This document shows positions 30,623 through 40,459 of a DNA stretch of 64,000 nt, in pieces; within the stretch, counting starts at the first letter, position 1, and every line of letters starts with the position of its first letter. The stretch spans positions 827,076-891,075 of the forward strand of contig KV454015.1 of NCBI GenBank assembly GCA_001661245.1. The letters are read 5' to 3'. The notes below the pieces were generated by a model, which was not told the DNA's origin, did not search any database, and was given only the letters and a program-made list of their open reading frames with translations. The position numbers were made by a program, and so were the translations under genes. The stretch is from Pachysolen tannophilus NRRL Y-2460 (lineage: Eukaryota > Ascomycota > Pichiomycetes > Alaninales > Pachysolenaceae).

Positions 30623-32352
30623 TTAGTAAACTTTAGCTAACATTTTTTCAATTTTTTCATTTATACAGGTCTCAACACTGTGTGCACTTAACTCATTATT
30701 AAAAATACTTTTAATTTCTGTACTTGATTCAGGGACAGGATTGTGTTCCTCTGCGACGTTCATTTCACATTTCATCAATAAAAACATACCTCGCTGGACT
30801 TCCCTTTTCATTAAATGTAAAGTACTGCTGTAGTTTCTAGGTTTAAGCCCTTTATTTGAGGTTTCTATCTCTAAAGAAGCAGCTCTAGCTATGTAATCTT
30901 CTTCTTTTGGTAAGCCGTCCTTTTTTGAAATTGAATACTGATATTGAGATTCCAATATTTCTAAAATTTCAAAATCCGATATGAATCGTTTCATAATATC
31001 AAAATCTCTGAGTGAAATCCTTTGCCATCCTCTTTTATAGTCAGTTAAAAATATTCCTGAATATTGTAAATTGGAAATTATCAAGTCATTATCATTTTTG
31101 AAAATATTACCATCATCATCGATGGAAAATGATTTTTTATCAGTTACTGCAAACTCTTTCTTTGGTTTGAAGAAGTCATTATCTTCTTTATCTTTGTATC
31201 CACAATTTCCTATTCGACGATAATTTTCTAAACTATTACTGTTATTTCCAAATTTATAATTTTTCATTATCATGATACCATAAATATCACTATCTGCAAA
31301 CCCAAAAATTGGTACATTTGCAAAACTTTTTGATAACAAGTTTAAAAATGTTTTTGTTAGATTATCAGGGAAACCTTTCCCAGTTACAATTATTTTGTCT
31401 TGATTCTCCCTAGAACATAAGCGTTGAAAGACAGCTTCTTTTTCAATAACTAAAATGCATTTTAAGCTGAGAACACTGGTGGATTTAATTTTGATTCCTG
31501 GCAAGATTATTGGAATTAATGTTGGTCCATTTTCTGTTTTTATTTCAAACTGACCATTGGAGAAACCTCTCAAGTAAAGTGAATTTTCACTTTTATGTTC
31601 AACTGGATATTCCAATGCCAAATTCCCATATACTAGACCTTTTTGAGAAGAAACAGCACCTATCTCATAATTTTTCAGCTCCAAAGTAAAACACAAAGTT
31701 TCAATACATTCATCAACAATTGTTTGAGATTTAAATAATGCAACATCTTGGTAATAAACATCTCTCCTGGTAACTACTTTGCTACTTACCAAATTTTCAA
31801 ATAATATTTGAATTATTCTTAAGTATGCCACTTATGCACAAAAGAAAAATTATTTTTTAAATGTTAGTATAACCTTTCTTGGTTTACTCAGAATTTTCTA
31901 ACTTACCAAATCTCCATGACTCTGATGAAGTTTCACTGGGAAATTTGATTTTCAACTCTGAAGAGTTTGAGCTAAAGTTTCTTTTGGGAGATCTAAAGAA
32001 AAAAAAAGCAAAAAAAAAAAAAAAAATGTTCTAGTCAGCTTCTTGTTCTAATTAATTATTTCAAATGAAGAAGTAGTACCCACTTCTGAGAAACATGCAG
32101 CTTTTTGAAATATAATATCAAATCGTCCTTACGCCTTATTCCATTTTCTACCATTTCCAAGAAATTTCTATATTTCTCCAGTATTGATCGACTATAATAA
32201 GGTAATAAAAAAGTTAATATCTTTAGTTCTGTTCCAAGTCTGTTTTTCATAACTTACGATTTAGAAATAATCAAATCTGGTGTTAAGTAAATATGTCTAA
32301 TTTGAGAGTTGACATTGGCAGCATCTTCTGAATTAACTATGGGAAACTTCAT
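30623..32352 (-). CDS. SPO11: Meiotic topoisomerase-like protein Spo11 (four exons)
   Basis: Predicted exons: 32258-32352, 32084-32191, 31907-31992 and 30623-31830, summing to 498 residues with every phase consistent. Introns 1 and 3 have GTAAGTT donors with TATTAAC or TACTAAC branch sites. Intron 2 needs a weak GTGGGT donor and has no clear branch site. The product makes the covalent double-strand breaks that start meiotic recombination. It carries the winged-helix catalytic tyrosine in RRDVYYQDVALF (second Tyr, about 123), the Toprim glutamate in VIEKEAVFQRL, GKGFPDNLTKTFL, and DSDIYGIMIM in place of the usual DxDPYG. Confidence 0.87.
31831..31906 (-). other. Intron 3 of SPO11
   Basis: 76 bases: GTAAGTT donor, TACTAAC at 31863-31869 (opposite strand), ATAAG acceptor. 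Phase 1 joining gives WRFVAYLRIIQ. Confidence 0.85.
31993..32083 (-). other. Intron 2 of SPO11 (weak donor)
   Basis: 91 bases: the acceptor CTTTAG after a T tract is strong, but the only donor in the right phase is GTGGGT and no TACTAAC is visible. The boundaries are uncertain. Confidence 0.5.
32192..32257 (-). other. Intron 1 of SPO11
   Basis: 66 bases: GTAAGTT donor, TATTAAC branch at 32213-32219 (opposite strand), TATAG acceptor; phase 2. Confidence 0.78.
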
Positions 32353-32863
32353 CTTAAAAATTCCAAAGAAATGATTATGAAATAAGAATTATAAAAAGAT
32401 AAGAAAATGCTGAACTTTGTAATTTCACCTTCTTAAAAAAAAACAGCTTACAACACTGATTTCGTTGTATTTCCTGATGCGGTAGAGGTGCATATTTCAA
32501 CTCATCGCTTTCCCCTTTTATACACGAAAAGTACTTGATACAATTTAATACATTTGGATACCTCTTTTATTTAGAATTGTCACAATAATTCAAATCAAAG
32601 TATAAAAGAGAAAACAAATAAAATGTCATAAAACAAATAAAAGAGTGAGAAAAAAAAAATATAGAATAAAATTAAAATACTAAAATTTTTTTTTTTAAAA
32701 AACCCATATCAAGCAGTGAACACTATTTTAAGACGCCACTTCAACCCTAACATTCTCTTGTAAGCTTTCAATAGTAGTCCCCAAGCTCATATAAAATATA
32801 ACAAACCATAATTCCAACCTAGATTGTAAATAAACAAATATAAAAATAAAAACATAAAATCGA
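32353..32863. other. Intergenic, SPO11 upstream
   Basis: About 510 bases, AT-rich, between the SPO11 start and the 3' end of the coiled-coil gene. No additional gene or clear URS1-type (GGCGGC) meiotic box was seen. Confidence 0.5.
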
Positions 32864-35800
32864 TCAATCAATCTCTAGTACAAAAGTTTCGTTTGGAGAA
32901 TCAACTGGTCTTTCATTACCTTTTGAATAACTGGCACGGCGCAATCTTTCCAAAGTTGGATCTTCTTTTTCCGATGTGTGCTTTATATCTAAGTTCCCAC
33001 CAATGAGATTTGATATAGCTGGTTTCTCCGATTTAGGCGAATTTCCAGATATTCCACCAGGATAAAGAGGAGAATATTGAGGGTTCATAATCTGATGTTC
33101 TTTTTTCTTATGACATGAGTGGGAAAATTCTAGATTCTTATTGCTCATGGTATTACTATTATTGTCTTCTAGAGAATTTCTTGAATGTGAATGTGAAGAA
33201 GTATTGCATGCAGTACATGAACTTCTCCTCTTCTTCTCAGTGGCAATTTTAGTCTTAGATACAACTGGATCAGCAATTTTTTTCCTTTCTTTGGCTAATG
33301 TTTCAGAAGTCAAAGATTCTTTTCTCAAGGCTCTTGGTTTCTTAAATTTTTCTCTGAGATTATTGAAGCTACTAAGTAACTCGACATTTTCAGCTCTTAA
33401 TTGTTGTACAAGTGACTCCAATTCATCAGTTTTTTCCTTACTATCCTTTTTACATCCTTTTAAAGCATCATTATATTGCTTTATAGTTGAAACAATAAAT
33501 TTGACAGATCCCAATATTAGCGAGTTGGAATCGTGAAGCATTGTCACATTTTCAGTTGAACAATAAGTTTCACCTTGAATTGCAGCAGAAAACGATTTCT
33601 TGATAACGAATAACGAAGAACTACTCAAAACTTGAGATAAATCATTTACTATACCACCAATCAAATTACTGTAAAAATATTTCAAAATATCGACATTTTT
33701 ATCTGAGTTATCCAAGTTCCTATTCATTTCAATTGACTTTAATTTATATTCTTCAATAACTTGAGATAATTCATCAATTTTCTCGTTTGTCACTTTGATC
33801 AAGTTTGTTTTCTCTTCCACAGACTCCGTCAAAGTATCTGCTTGTGTAGATAGTAACTTGACTTTACCATCTAATAAAGATATTCTTTCTTCCTGAATAT
33901 TAATGGTATCTTTTGCAACCATCAAAGATTCCTTTTGCGCATTTAAGGAATCTTCCAAGCTTTTAATTTCCTGTAAACTCTTGTGGTACCTGTTTTCAAG
34001 GTCTTCAACTTCGACTTCCAATTTTTTCTTTTGATTTTTCAACTTCTTATTTGCTTCTGATAGTTTAACTTCGCTTTGTACTAATAACTCATTCTCTTTT
34101 ATCAAGTCAACCTCTGAGTATTTAAGCTTCTCGATAACCTTCCTAAGTTCTTCTTTTGTATTATGGAATTCATTATCAACTTGTTTCAAATCTTCATTTT
34201 TTTCATCAATTTCATTTTCAAGTTCCGAGTTCTTATCTTTCAAGCTGTTGAAATCTTCTTCAAGTTTTAATAAATTTGTTTCTAATTTATCTTTCAAATC
34301 TAAAGTTGTTTGAAGCCTGAAATGAGAATTTTTCAATTCCTTATTTAAAGACTCAAAAGCTTTCATTGTTTCGTTTTTCTCTTCTATCAGCACTTTTAGT
34401 TTTTGAGAGTCAAAATGTGACCTTGAAGTAACCAGTTCTAAATCTCTTTTGACCAGTTCATACCTTTCTACTAATAAATCATTTTTGGCCTTATATTCTT
34501 TAAAACCATGATAAATTCTACTTAATATATCAGGAAGATGTGCTTCAGGATCATCAAATTCTTGTGAAAAGTCATCTGTTTTTTGAACAAATTCCAATAC
34601 CAGATTAACAATCTTAGTTTTTTCATCAAGATCATAATTAATACTATCAATTTCAGACTGTTTCAATGTCAATTCGTTTGTAAGTTTGTTGTTCAAAGCT
34701 TTTTGATATTCCAATTTATTGGAAACATTATTCAAAGAGTCTTCTAATGTACTTATTTGTTCTTCAAGTTTTTCGGAATTAGTATTTGATTCAATAGCAT
34801 TTTGCTGCAACTGTTTACGAAGCTTTCTTTCCTGTGATAACAATTCTTCATTTTTGGTTTCTGTTTGTTGAATCATGCCATCTTTCCTTTTAACTTCAAT
34901 CTCTAAGTCTTGTAAATTATTCTCTGAAACTTTCAAAAGCTTGTTGATTAATATAAAAATGGAACCTATAGTAGTATGTTCTGTAATTTTTGCACAGTTA
35001 TCATCATTTTCCTTTTTTGAAATCCTATTCAAAGTATCAACTGAACTCTTGACCATCTCAATAAATTCATTATTATCGAGAGCAGAACCATTTGAAGTTA
35101 AACTGTATAGTGGAGTATCACAAGAAGCAAAGTTGATTGGTGTTGCAGAAGAGTGTTCATTTGAAGAAAGAGCTTCATCTGAATTCCCCAATGACAAAGT
35201 TGCACTTTCTAATGCTTCATCTTCAGTTTCAGTCTGAACTTCTGGATCAAAATTTAATCTTGCTTGGAGTTCAGCTTCAAATCCAAGTTCTGGTGATGAT
35301 GGTGATGTACCCGATGATGATATTTCTTTTGAAACATCAAGATGACCTTGAACTGATTTTGGAGATTTCATTGACAGTGACAGCGACAGTGACAGTGACA
35401 GAGAAATTGGGTGTTGCAGTGACAGTTGTTGTTGCTGTTGCTGTTGCGTCTTCAGATCAATTTTTGATTTTGAAGCAGAACTTGTCAGGTTTTCATTTTC
35501 TCTATAATTGTGGAAAATATCTGGAGTTTCCAATATATCATTATATGTCATCAACAGCTCTACATCTTCTAAATCAGCAGAATTTTGTGCCATAGCATCC
35601 AAATCTTGATCATCAGAATATAAATCATGTGCCAGGACACCATAGCATGATTGAACACTATTTGGTCTTGGTGAATGAACATTGTTCATAGTAGCAAGGG
35701 TAAGATTATCTATATCGGAAACTAACCCCCCATTTTCTTGACTATAACTACTCGAACTAATTCTTTCTGGAGAAGAATTAAATAATGAGTTAGTAATATT

Positions 35801-36322
35801 CTTATTACTCTTGGAAACCAAATCATCTAATATTGGTGTCATTGAACTATCATTTTTCTCTGTTTCAGACTCTTCTGGCTTAAATAAATCAGTCAAATTA
35901 CTTGGATTATTTTTCTTTCTGATTATTGGTTGATCAGTTAATGGACTCGAAAACCTAACACTTTTCTTTTTCATCACAGGTGACAATCTTCCATTATTTG
36001 ATTCCATCAATGGTAAGTTTACAGATAATCTGGATTTATTCAAATTCATAAATGGATCAAAACTATTTGAATCACTTTCACTTGTCCCTGTATCTCTTAA
36101 TTCAGTCATAAAAGAATTTTTAAATATTGACAAGTTTTTATCATAGGTAAAAGCATTTTTAAAAGTCGAACCTTTTGTATTTGAACTCTCAGAAATCCAA
36201 GAAGGATGAGGTGGAATATTCAACCTCTTTGTATCTTCATGAGTCAAATGGATAATTTCTTCACTTGAATCGTCTTTTGAAGAGGAAGAAGTTGATGGAC
36301 ATGAATGAACCAAAGAAAGCAT
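32864..36322 (-). CDS. Large coiled-coil protein, unrecognised
   Basis: A protein of 1152 residues from the first in-frame ATG (36322). The N-terminal 400 or so residues are disordered and Ser-rich, with the stretch THEDTKRLNIPPHPSW near residue 30, a QQQQQ run and a Ser/CTG-coded repeat. About 440-880 is long heptad coiled coil rich in Glu, Lys, Asn and Leu. A helical segment without heptads (ILKYFYSNLIGGIVNDLSQV) and a basic, Ser-rich tail with a Cys-His cluster (SSCTACNTSSHSHSRNS) follow. This resembles spindle-pole, cortical-anchor or tether scaffolds, but no diagnostic motif was recognised. A Ser-rich open frame with an ATG lies upstream at 36414-36635; no good splice donor joins it. Confidence 0.75.
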   Translation of the reverse strand: MLSLVHSCPSTSSSSKDDSSEEIIHLTHEDTKRLNIPPHPSWISESSNTKGSTFKNAFTYDKNLSIFKNSFMTELRDTGTSESDSNSFDPFMNLNKSRLSVNLPLMESNNGRLSPVMKKKSVRFSSPLTDQPIIRKKNNPSNLTDLFKPEESETEKNDSSMTPILDDLVSKSNKNITNSLFNSSPERISSSSYSQENGGLVSDIDNLTLATMNNVHSPRPNSVQSCYGVLAHDLYSDDQDLDAMAQNSADLEDVELLMTYNDILETPDIFHNYRENENLTSSASKSKIDLKTQQQQQQQLSLQHPISLSLSLSLSLSMKSPKSVQGHLDVSKEISSSGTSPSSPELGFEAELQARLNFDPEVQTETEDEALESATLSLGNSDEALSSNEHSSATPINFASCDTPLYSLTSNGSALDNNEFIEMVKSSVDTLNRISKKENDDNCAKITEHTTIGSIFILINKLLKVSENNLQDLEIEVKRKDGMIQQTETKNEELLSQERKLRKQLQQNAIESNTNSEKLEEQISTLEDSLNNVSNKLEYQKALNNKLTNELTLKQSEIDSINYDLDEKTKIVNLVLEFVQKTDDFSQEFDDPEAHLPDILSRIYHGFKEYKAKNDLLVERYELVKRDLELVTSRSHFDSQKLKVLIEEKNETMKAFESLNKELKNSHFRLQTTLDLKDKLETNLLKLEEDFNSLKDKNSELENEIDEKNEDLKQVDNEFHNTKEELRKVIEKLKYSEVDLIKENELLVQSEVKLSEANKKLKNQKKKLEVEVEDLENRYHKSLQEIKSLEDSLNAQKESLMVAKDTINIQEERISLLDGKVKLLSTQADTLTESVEEKTNLIKVTNEKIDELSQVIEEYKLKSIEMNRNLDNSDKNVDILKYFYSNLIGGIVNDLSQVLSSSSLFVIKKSFSAAIQGETYCSTENVTMLHDSNSLILGSVKFIVSTIKQYNDALKGCKKDSKEKTDELESLVQQLRAENVELLSSFNNLREKFKKPRALRKESLTSETLAKERKKIADPVVSKTKIATEKKRRSSCTACNTSSHSHSRNSLEDNNSNTMSNKNLEFSHSCHKKKEHQIMNPQYSPLYPGGISGNSPKSEKPAISNLIGGNLDIKHTSEKEDPTLERLRRASYSKGNERPVDSPNETFVLEID
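35371..35425 (-). repeat. TCA/CTG codon repeat in the coiled-coil gene
   Basis: Alternating TCA or TCG and CTG codons, next to a CAA-coded glutamine run. Read with the standard code it alternates Ser and Leu; with CUG as Ser it becomes an uninterrupted serine run. The nucleotide unit is a hexamer (CAGTGA on the plus strand). Confidence 0.85.
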
Positions 36323-37120
36323 CTCAGAAAAACCACCCAGCCACAAACTAATTCTAATTGAAACTCGACGGCAGCACTAACCTTAACCTTTAACCTCAAT
36401 CCCAGCTTCAACCTCAATAAAAAACTCTAATTAACCTGCAACTGGCTCTACAAAGAGAATGATGAACAAGACGTAAAGGGAAAACCGTAATTTCCACTAA
36501 ACTCTGAACTGAGGAATAAGTTGACGATGAGCTTGTTGCTGTATGACTAGTATTATACCAAGTTGAATCTGACGATGGATTTCTCAATTTTTCCCTACTA
36601 TCAAAGCTACAACCAGAGTTGTTAAAGCTGGACATAATTAATTTAGATGGTAACAGGAGAAAAAGAAAGAAAGAAAGGCAAAAAAAAAAAAAAAAAAAAA
36701 AAGAAAAAGTCTTTAGAGGGGTTAAGATTGACCTAATGATATAGCTTTACTATCAATCAACTCACTATACAAAACTTTCTTCAACCGCACGTAGATGCAA
36801 AACAATACAAAACAACAGGTGCATAAAAGGGATATTTTAAGATTTAGGGAGATTTTGGACACAAAACAATAGTTCAAAAGGTGCATGATTACTTTATCTT
36901 CTCGTCTTTGTGTAACGCGAAAGATGATCCACAATTCGTTATCTTAGTTACACGGTGAAAAAATAAAAATTTAACGGAAAAACACGTAAATGGCAGATGG
37001 CTTTCCATCCAACAATATGTCCCATACTAAAATTTTTCACCCTCTTCTCTCATCTATAGTATATAGATGCTAGTAGTTACTTATTTATTTATCTGAGACA
37101 TGTCTGGCTAGCAAGACAAG
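36323..37120. promoter_or_regulatory. Divergent region coiled-coil gene/POP3 with MBF box
   Basis: About 800 bases. ACGCGAAA at 36915-36922 fits the G1/S MBF element; it is about 200 bases from the POP3 ATG and 590 from the coiled-coil gene ATG. A three-codon upstream frame (ATG TCT GGC TAG, 37100-37111) precedes the POP3 start. A Ser-rich minus-strand frame (36414-36635) is possibly a leader exon but unproven. Confidence 0.4.
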
Positions 37121-37954
37121 ATGTATACTTCAGGTGGACAGAAGAAAAGAAAAAATCAAGGGCAGCAAGGTTCTTTGAGGGAGCTGGAAATTAAGAAAAG
37201 ACAGGTGTATAAACCAATATTAGATAATCCATATACTCAATCGAATAATTGGCCTTACGTTGAGCCGAGTGTCGGGAAAGATATATTAGATTTGCTATGC
37301 AAGTTATTGGAGCCATTGGGTAATGCAAATAGGATAGCTCATAGTGAGAAGCAAAGGAAGCAAAGGCGTGATGAGAACAGGCAAAAGGAGGTAGTTTTCA
37401 AATTAGAGAAACCAGAGATATTGCCTTACTTGACTATTGGATTTAATTCTACAGTAGAGGCCTTAGAGTTGAAATCAAAATTAAACAGAGGGGAAATTAA
37501 GAAACTAAAGAAACCGGATATTTCGTTGATATTTGTTTGCAAAGCTGATATACAGCCACCTTTGTTAACTCAAGGTTTCCCAATATTGGCCGTATTGGCT
37601 TCAACTAATGAAAATCCTTGTAAATTGGTTCAGTTACCAAGAAATTCTATAGAAAGATTATCACTGGCTTTAAATCAACCACATACTGGTATTGTTGGAG
37701 TAAATGGTAAAGATTTCCCCGGGGCAAAGATATTAAGGGACTTTGTAATGGAAAAAATTGGTGATGTCAATATTGAATGGTTGAATGATTTAGTGTTTCA
37801 ACAACCGAATATCAAATTGATAAATACAACTCAACCTATAATGCCAAAGAAGAATGATCAAAAGGCAAAGAATCTGAAAATGAAGGCTCAAGCTAAACAA
37901 GAAAAGGATATAAAGGAAGACTCAAAGGAAATACTGAAAAAGAAAAAAGATTGA
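37121..37954 (+). CDS. POP3: RNase P/RNase MRP subunit Pop3
   Basis: A 277-residue protein of the L7Ae-like Pop3 family, a shared protein subunit of nuclear RNase P (pre-tRNA 5' processing) and RNase MRP (rRNA processing). The start of the domain, KKRQVYKPILDNPYTQSNNW, matches Saccharomyces Pop3 (RRQVYKPVLDNPFT). Further support comes from LIFVCKADIQPPLLTQGFPI, CKLVQLPRNSIERL, and a C-terminal IKLINTTQPIMPKK followed by a Lys-rich tail. A small upstream ORF (37100-37111) precedes the start. It is longer than the Saccharomyces protein (about 195). Confidence 0.88.
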   Translation: MYTSGGQKKRKNQGQQGSLRELEIKKRQVYKPILDNPYTQSNNWPYVEPSVGKDILDLLCKLLEPLGNANRIAHSEKQRKQRRDENRQKEVVFKLEKPEILPYLTIGFNSTVEALELKSKLNRGEIKKLKKPDISLIFVCKADIQPPLLTQGFPILAVLASTNENPCKLVQLPRNSIERLSLALNQPHTGIVGVNGKDFPGAKILRDFVMEKIGDVNIEWLNDLVFQQPNIKLINTTQPIMPKKNDQKAKNLKMKAQAKQEKDIKEDSKEILKKKKD

Positions 37955-38040
37955 AATCTTACAAATTGTATAAAATAATTATGCAAATATAGTTATTATT
38001 TATTCATTACTTCATAATGAAACACTGTTAAATTATTTTA

Positions 38041-40278
38041 TCATCTTGAAAAATGCAATTTGATAAATCTCATTCCTATTTTTATACCATTTGGAAACTT
38101 AAATGCATTATTTTGAAAACCCCACCTTCTTCCTATGTGATAACCACTTTTATTTTCATCTACTTTATGATGATACATCCTCCTATCAAACTTTTTATTA
38201 TTTGGAATTAAGAAATTCTTCCCTTGTCTGCGTAAATTATTTGAATAATTTTTCAAAAAAATGTTATCTAAGTTAAATCCTCTATTAGAATCATTGTAGT
38301 TATTAATCTTAAAAATCTTACCTAACGTCTTTTTGTCAACAAAAAATTCACTGTTCATATTGCTTGAAAGTAACAGATTACTATGGAAAGAATCATTGTT
38401 TAAAACTTTCCCATAGTAAAGTAATTGACTAGCTCTTGTGACAGCTACATATAACTTTCTTCTGTGTGCCTGCAATTCATGAGAATCATAAATCCTATTA
38501 TCTGCACCCAAGATAAACACTATAGGAAATTCAAGACCTTTAGCAGAATGTATAGTAGATAAATTTATTGAATTTTCCTTTTGAGCCAACGGAATGTCAT
38601 TATAATTCTTCAAGAAAAATTCAATTAATGATGCCTGACTAACATTTTTCAGCGTAAAACTTTTCTCATAAATGATCCACAAATATTCATAAAATTGATT
38701 TAAGTAGTTATCATATTTAACCAAATCCTGTTCAGTCACTATTTTCTTTGAAGTTATTAATCTTTTTAGCCCATATTTTTTACCCAAATCAAGAAGTATT
38801 TTAATCAATTCGTCAGGATTGTTTTCAATCTTGGAATAATTTTCAGGTGATCTGATTTGCATGATTTCATTTGTAAAATCCATTATCTTCTTTGCAACTT
38901 TAGTTCTAGTTTTCATTAAAGACGCAAATTCCTCACTATTTAGGTATTCCCATATTGAAACAGGGTTGCTATTATTTTCGTTAATTTTTCCAATTTTATT
39001 CATCAAAGTTTTCAAAGTTATTGGTCCAACGCCTTCTATCAACCCAAGAACACATATCAAAGAGTGGTTAGCCTTTTCTGGTTCATATATTATATTTAAA
39101 TAATCAACTAAATGGAAAATCTCACTGTTGATCCATGGTTGATTCAAGGACAATTTTACGCTTTGAATATCGTTTGTTTTAAGTAAATGTTGTAATTTAT
39201 CTAAAGTTTTATTCGTATGGGATAAGATCACAATATCTATTGGTTTAATGACCTCTGTAGATACTAACTTTTTAATCTCATCTATAATGAACTGATATTC
39301 TTCTTCTTCAGTTAAAAAAATATTTAGAATTGGTAAATAACTTTGTTGCTTAACTACATGAATTCTCAGAGTATCTGCATCTATAATAGCTTCAGCAACT
39401 CTCATGATTTCAGGTGTCGATCTGAAACATTCATTCAAATGAATAACATCAATTTGTTTATCTAGGAAGGCTTTATCAATTCTATCTAAAATATTAGGAT
39501 TCGATCCTAAGAAGCCGTATATGCTTTGATTTGGATCACCTGCAATAACCAAATTCTTTTGACGAGACACTATTTCAACTACATCTAACAATTTACCATA
39601 CATATCCTGGAATTCATCAACTATTACAGTTTTGATATTATTTAAAATCAGAGGATTTTTTCTTACAGTCTTGATACAATCAACCAACAAATCTTGATAT
39701 GTGATAATATTAGAGTTAGAAAGCCATGTCATTATATTCTTAATGGTTTCGACATCAATTTTTTTACCTGGGTGCTTGACTAATGCATCATTTATTGTCA
39801 TACCAGCATTAACAGATTCAACAATTTCTTCAATTTGACTCCTGGACAACCGAGAAAATGTATTATGACTACTATGCGTACTTGACAAATTGATTAACGT
39901 TCTCCAACCTATATCTTCAATGATCCTGCAATCCTTAGCTACATTATTGCTAGAAACCACTGAACTTGAGAATGAATGAAATGTATGAATATTAATCTGA
40001 GACACCAACTCTTCTTCTCCAAGTAATTCATACATCTGATTCTTCAATGCCAATACAGCTCTATTGGTCATAGACAAAACTAGAAATTCATTCGGTTTCA
40101 CTCCCTCATTCAACAAGTAAACAATCCTATTAACTAATGTCTTGGTCTTGCCAGAACCCGGTCCAGCTATTATTTTCAACAACCTATTGCTGTCTAGTGG
40201 ATAAGTAATAGCATCGTATTGGGATGGGGTTACATTCAATTCCAATTCTCTATCCTCCTCTTGCTCCTTTTCTGGCAT
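38041..40278 (-). CDS. HMI1: Mitochondrial UvrD-type DNA helicase Hmi1
   Basis: A superfamily 1A, UvrD/Rep-type 3'-5' helicase, 745 residues from the ATG at 40278. Motifs: IAGPGSGKTKT (I), VLSMTNRAV (Ia), IVDEFQDM (II), AGDPNQSIYGFLGSNP (III), LNECFRSTPEIM (IV), LSTIHSAKGLEFPIVF (V), RRKLYVAVTRASQLL (VI). The C-terminal 70 residues are strongly basic and free of long acidic runs (NLRRQGKNFL, KIGMRFIKLHFSR), like the C-terminal mitochondrial import signal known for Saccharomyces Hmi1, which maintains mtDNA. Srs2, the other UvrD-type yeast helicase, is much longer. Confidence 0.87.
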   Translation of the reverse strand: MPEKEQEEDRELELNVTPSQYDAITYPLDSNRLLKIIAGPGSGKTKTLVNRIVYLLNEGVKPNEFLVLSMTNRAVLALKNQMYELLGEEELVSQINIHTFHSFSSSVVSSNNVAKDCRIIEDIGWRTLINLSSTHSSHNTFSRLSRSQIEEIVESVNAGMTINDALVKHPGKKIDVETIKNIMTWLSNSNIITYQDLLVDCIKTVRKNPLILNNIKTVIVDEFQDMYGKLLDVVEIVSRQKNLVIAGDPNQSIYGFLGSNPNILDRIDKAFLDKQIDVIHLNECFRSTPEIMRVAEAIIDADTLRIHVVKQQSYLPILNIFLTEEEEYQFIIDEIKKLVSTEVIKPIDIVILSHTNKTLDKLQHLLKTNDIQSVKLSLNQPWINSEIFHLVDYLNIIYEPEKANHSLICVLGLIEGVGPITLKTLMNKIGKINENNSNPVSIWEYLNSEEFASLMKTRTKVAKKIMDFTNEIMQIRSPENYSKIENNPDELIKILLDLGKKYGLKRLITSKKIVTEQDLVKYDNYLNQFYEYLWIIYEKSFTLKNVSQASLIEFFLKNYNDIPLAQKENSINLSTIHSAKGLEFPIVFILGADNRIYDSHELQAHRRKLYVAVTRASQLLYYGKVLNNDSFHSNLLLSSNMNSEFFVDKKTLGKIFKINNYNDSNRGFNLDNIFLKNYSNNLRRQGKNFLIPNNKKFDRRMYHHKVDENKSGYHIGRRWGFQNNAFKFPNGIKIGMRFIKLHFSR

Positions 40279-40459
40279 ATTCAATCCTCTAACGAGCTTC
40301 TTTTAATTGTAGAAATGTTCTCTTAACCCCAAGCACTCATTCTTTGCTGTATATATGAAATAAAACAAAAACATAAAAAATAAACACGATTGTTAAAAGT
40401 AAATTTTACATCTATCATATTTATTTAATTAAATATTGGATCAAAGTAGGCAATAGGTA

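Noticed and set aside
36414-36635. Upstream Ser-rich frame as a definite first exon of the coiled-coil gene
   Set aside because: No GTATGT/GTAAGT-type donor or TACTAAC branch could be found to join it in frame, so it is mentioned only as a possibility.
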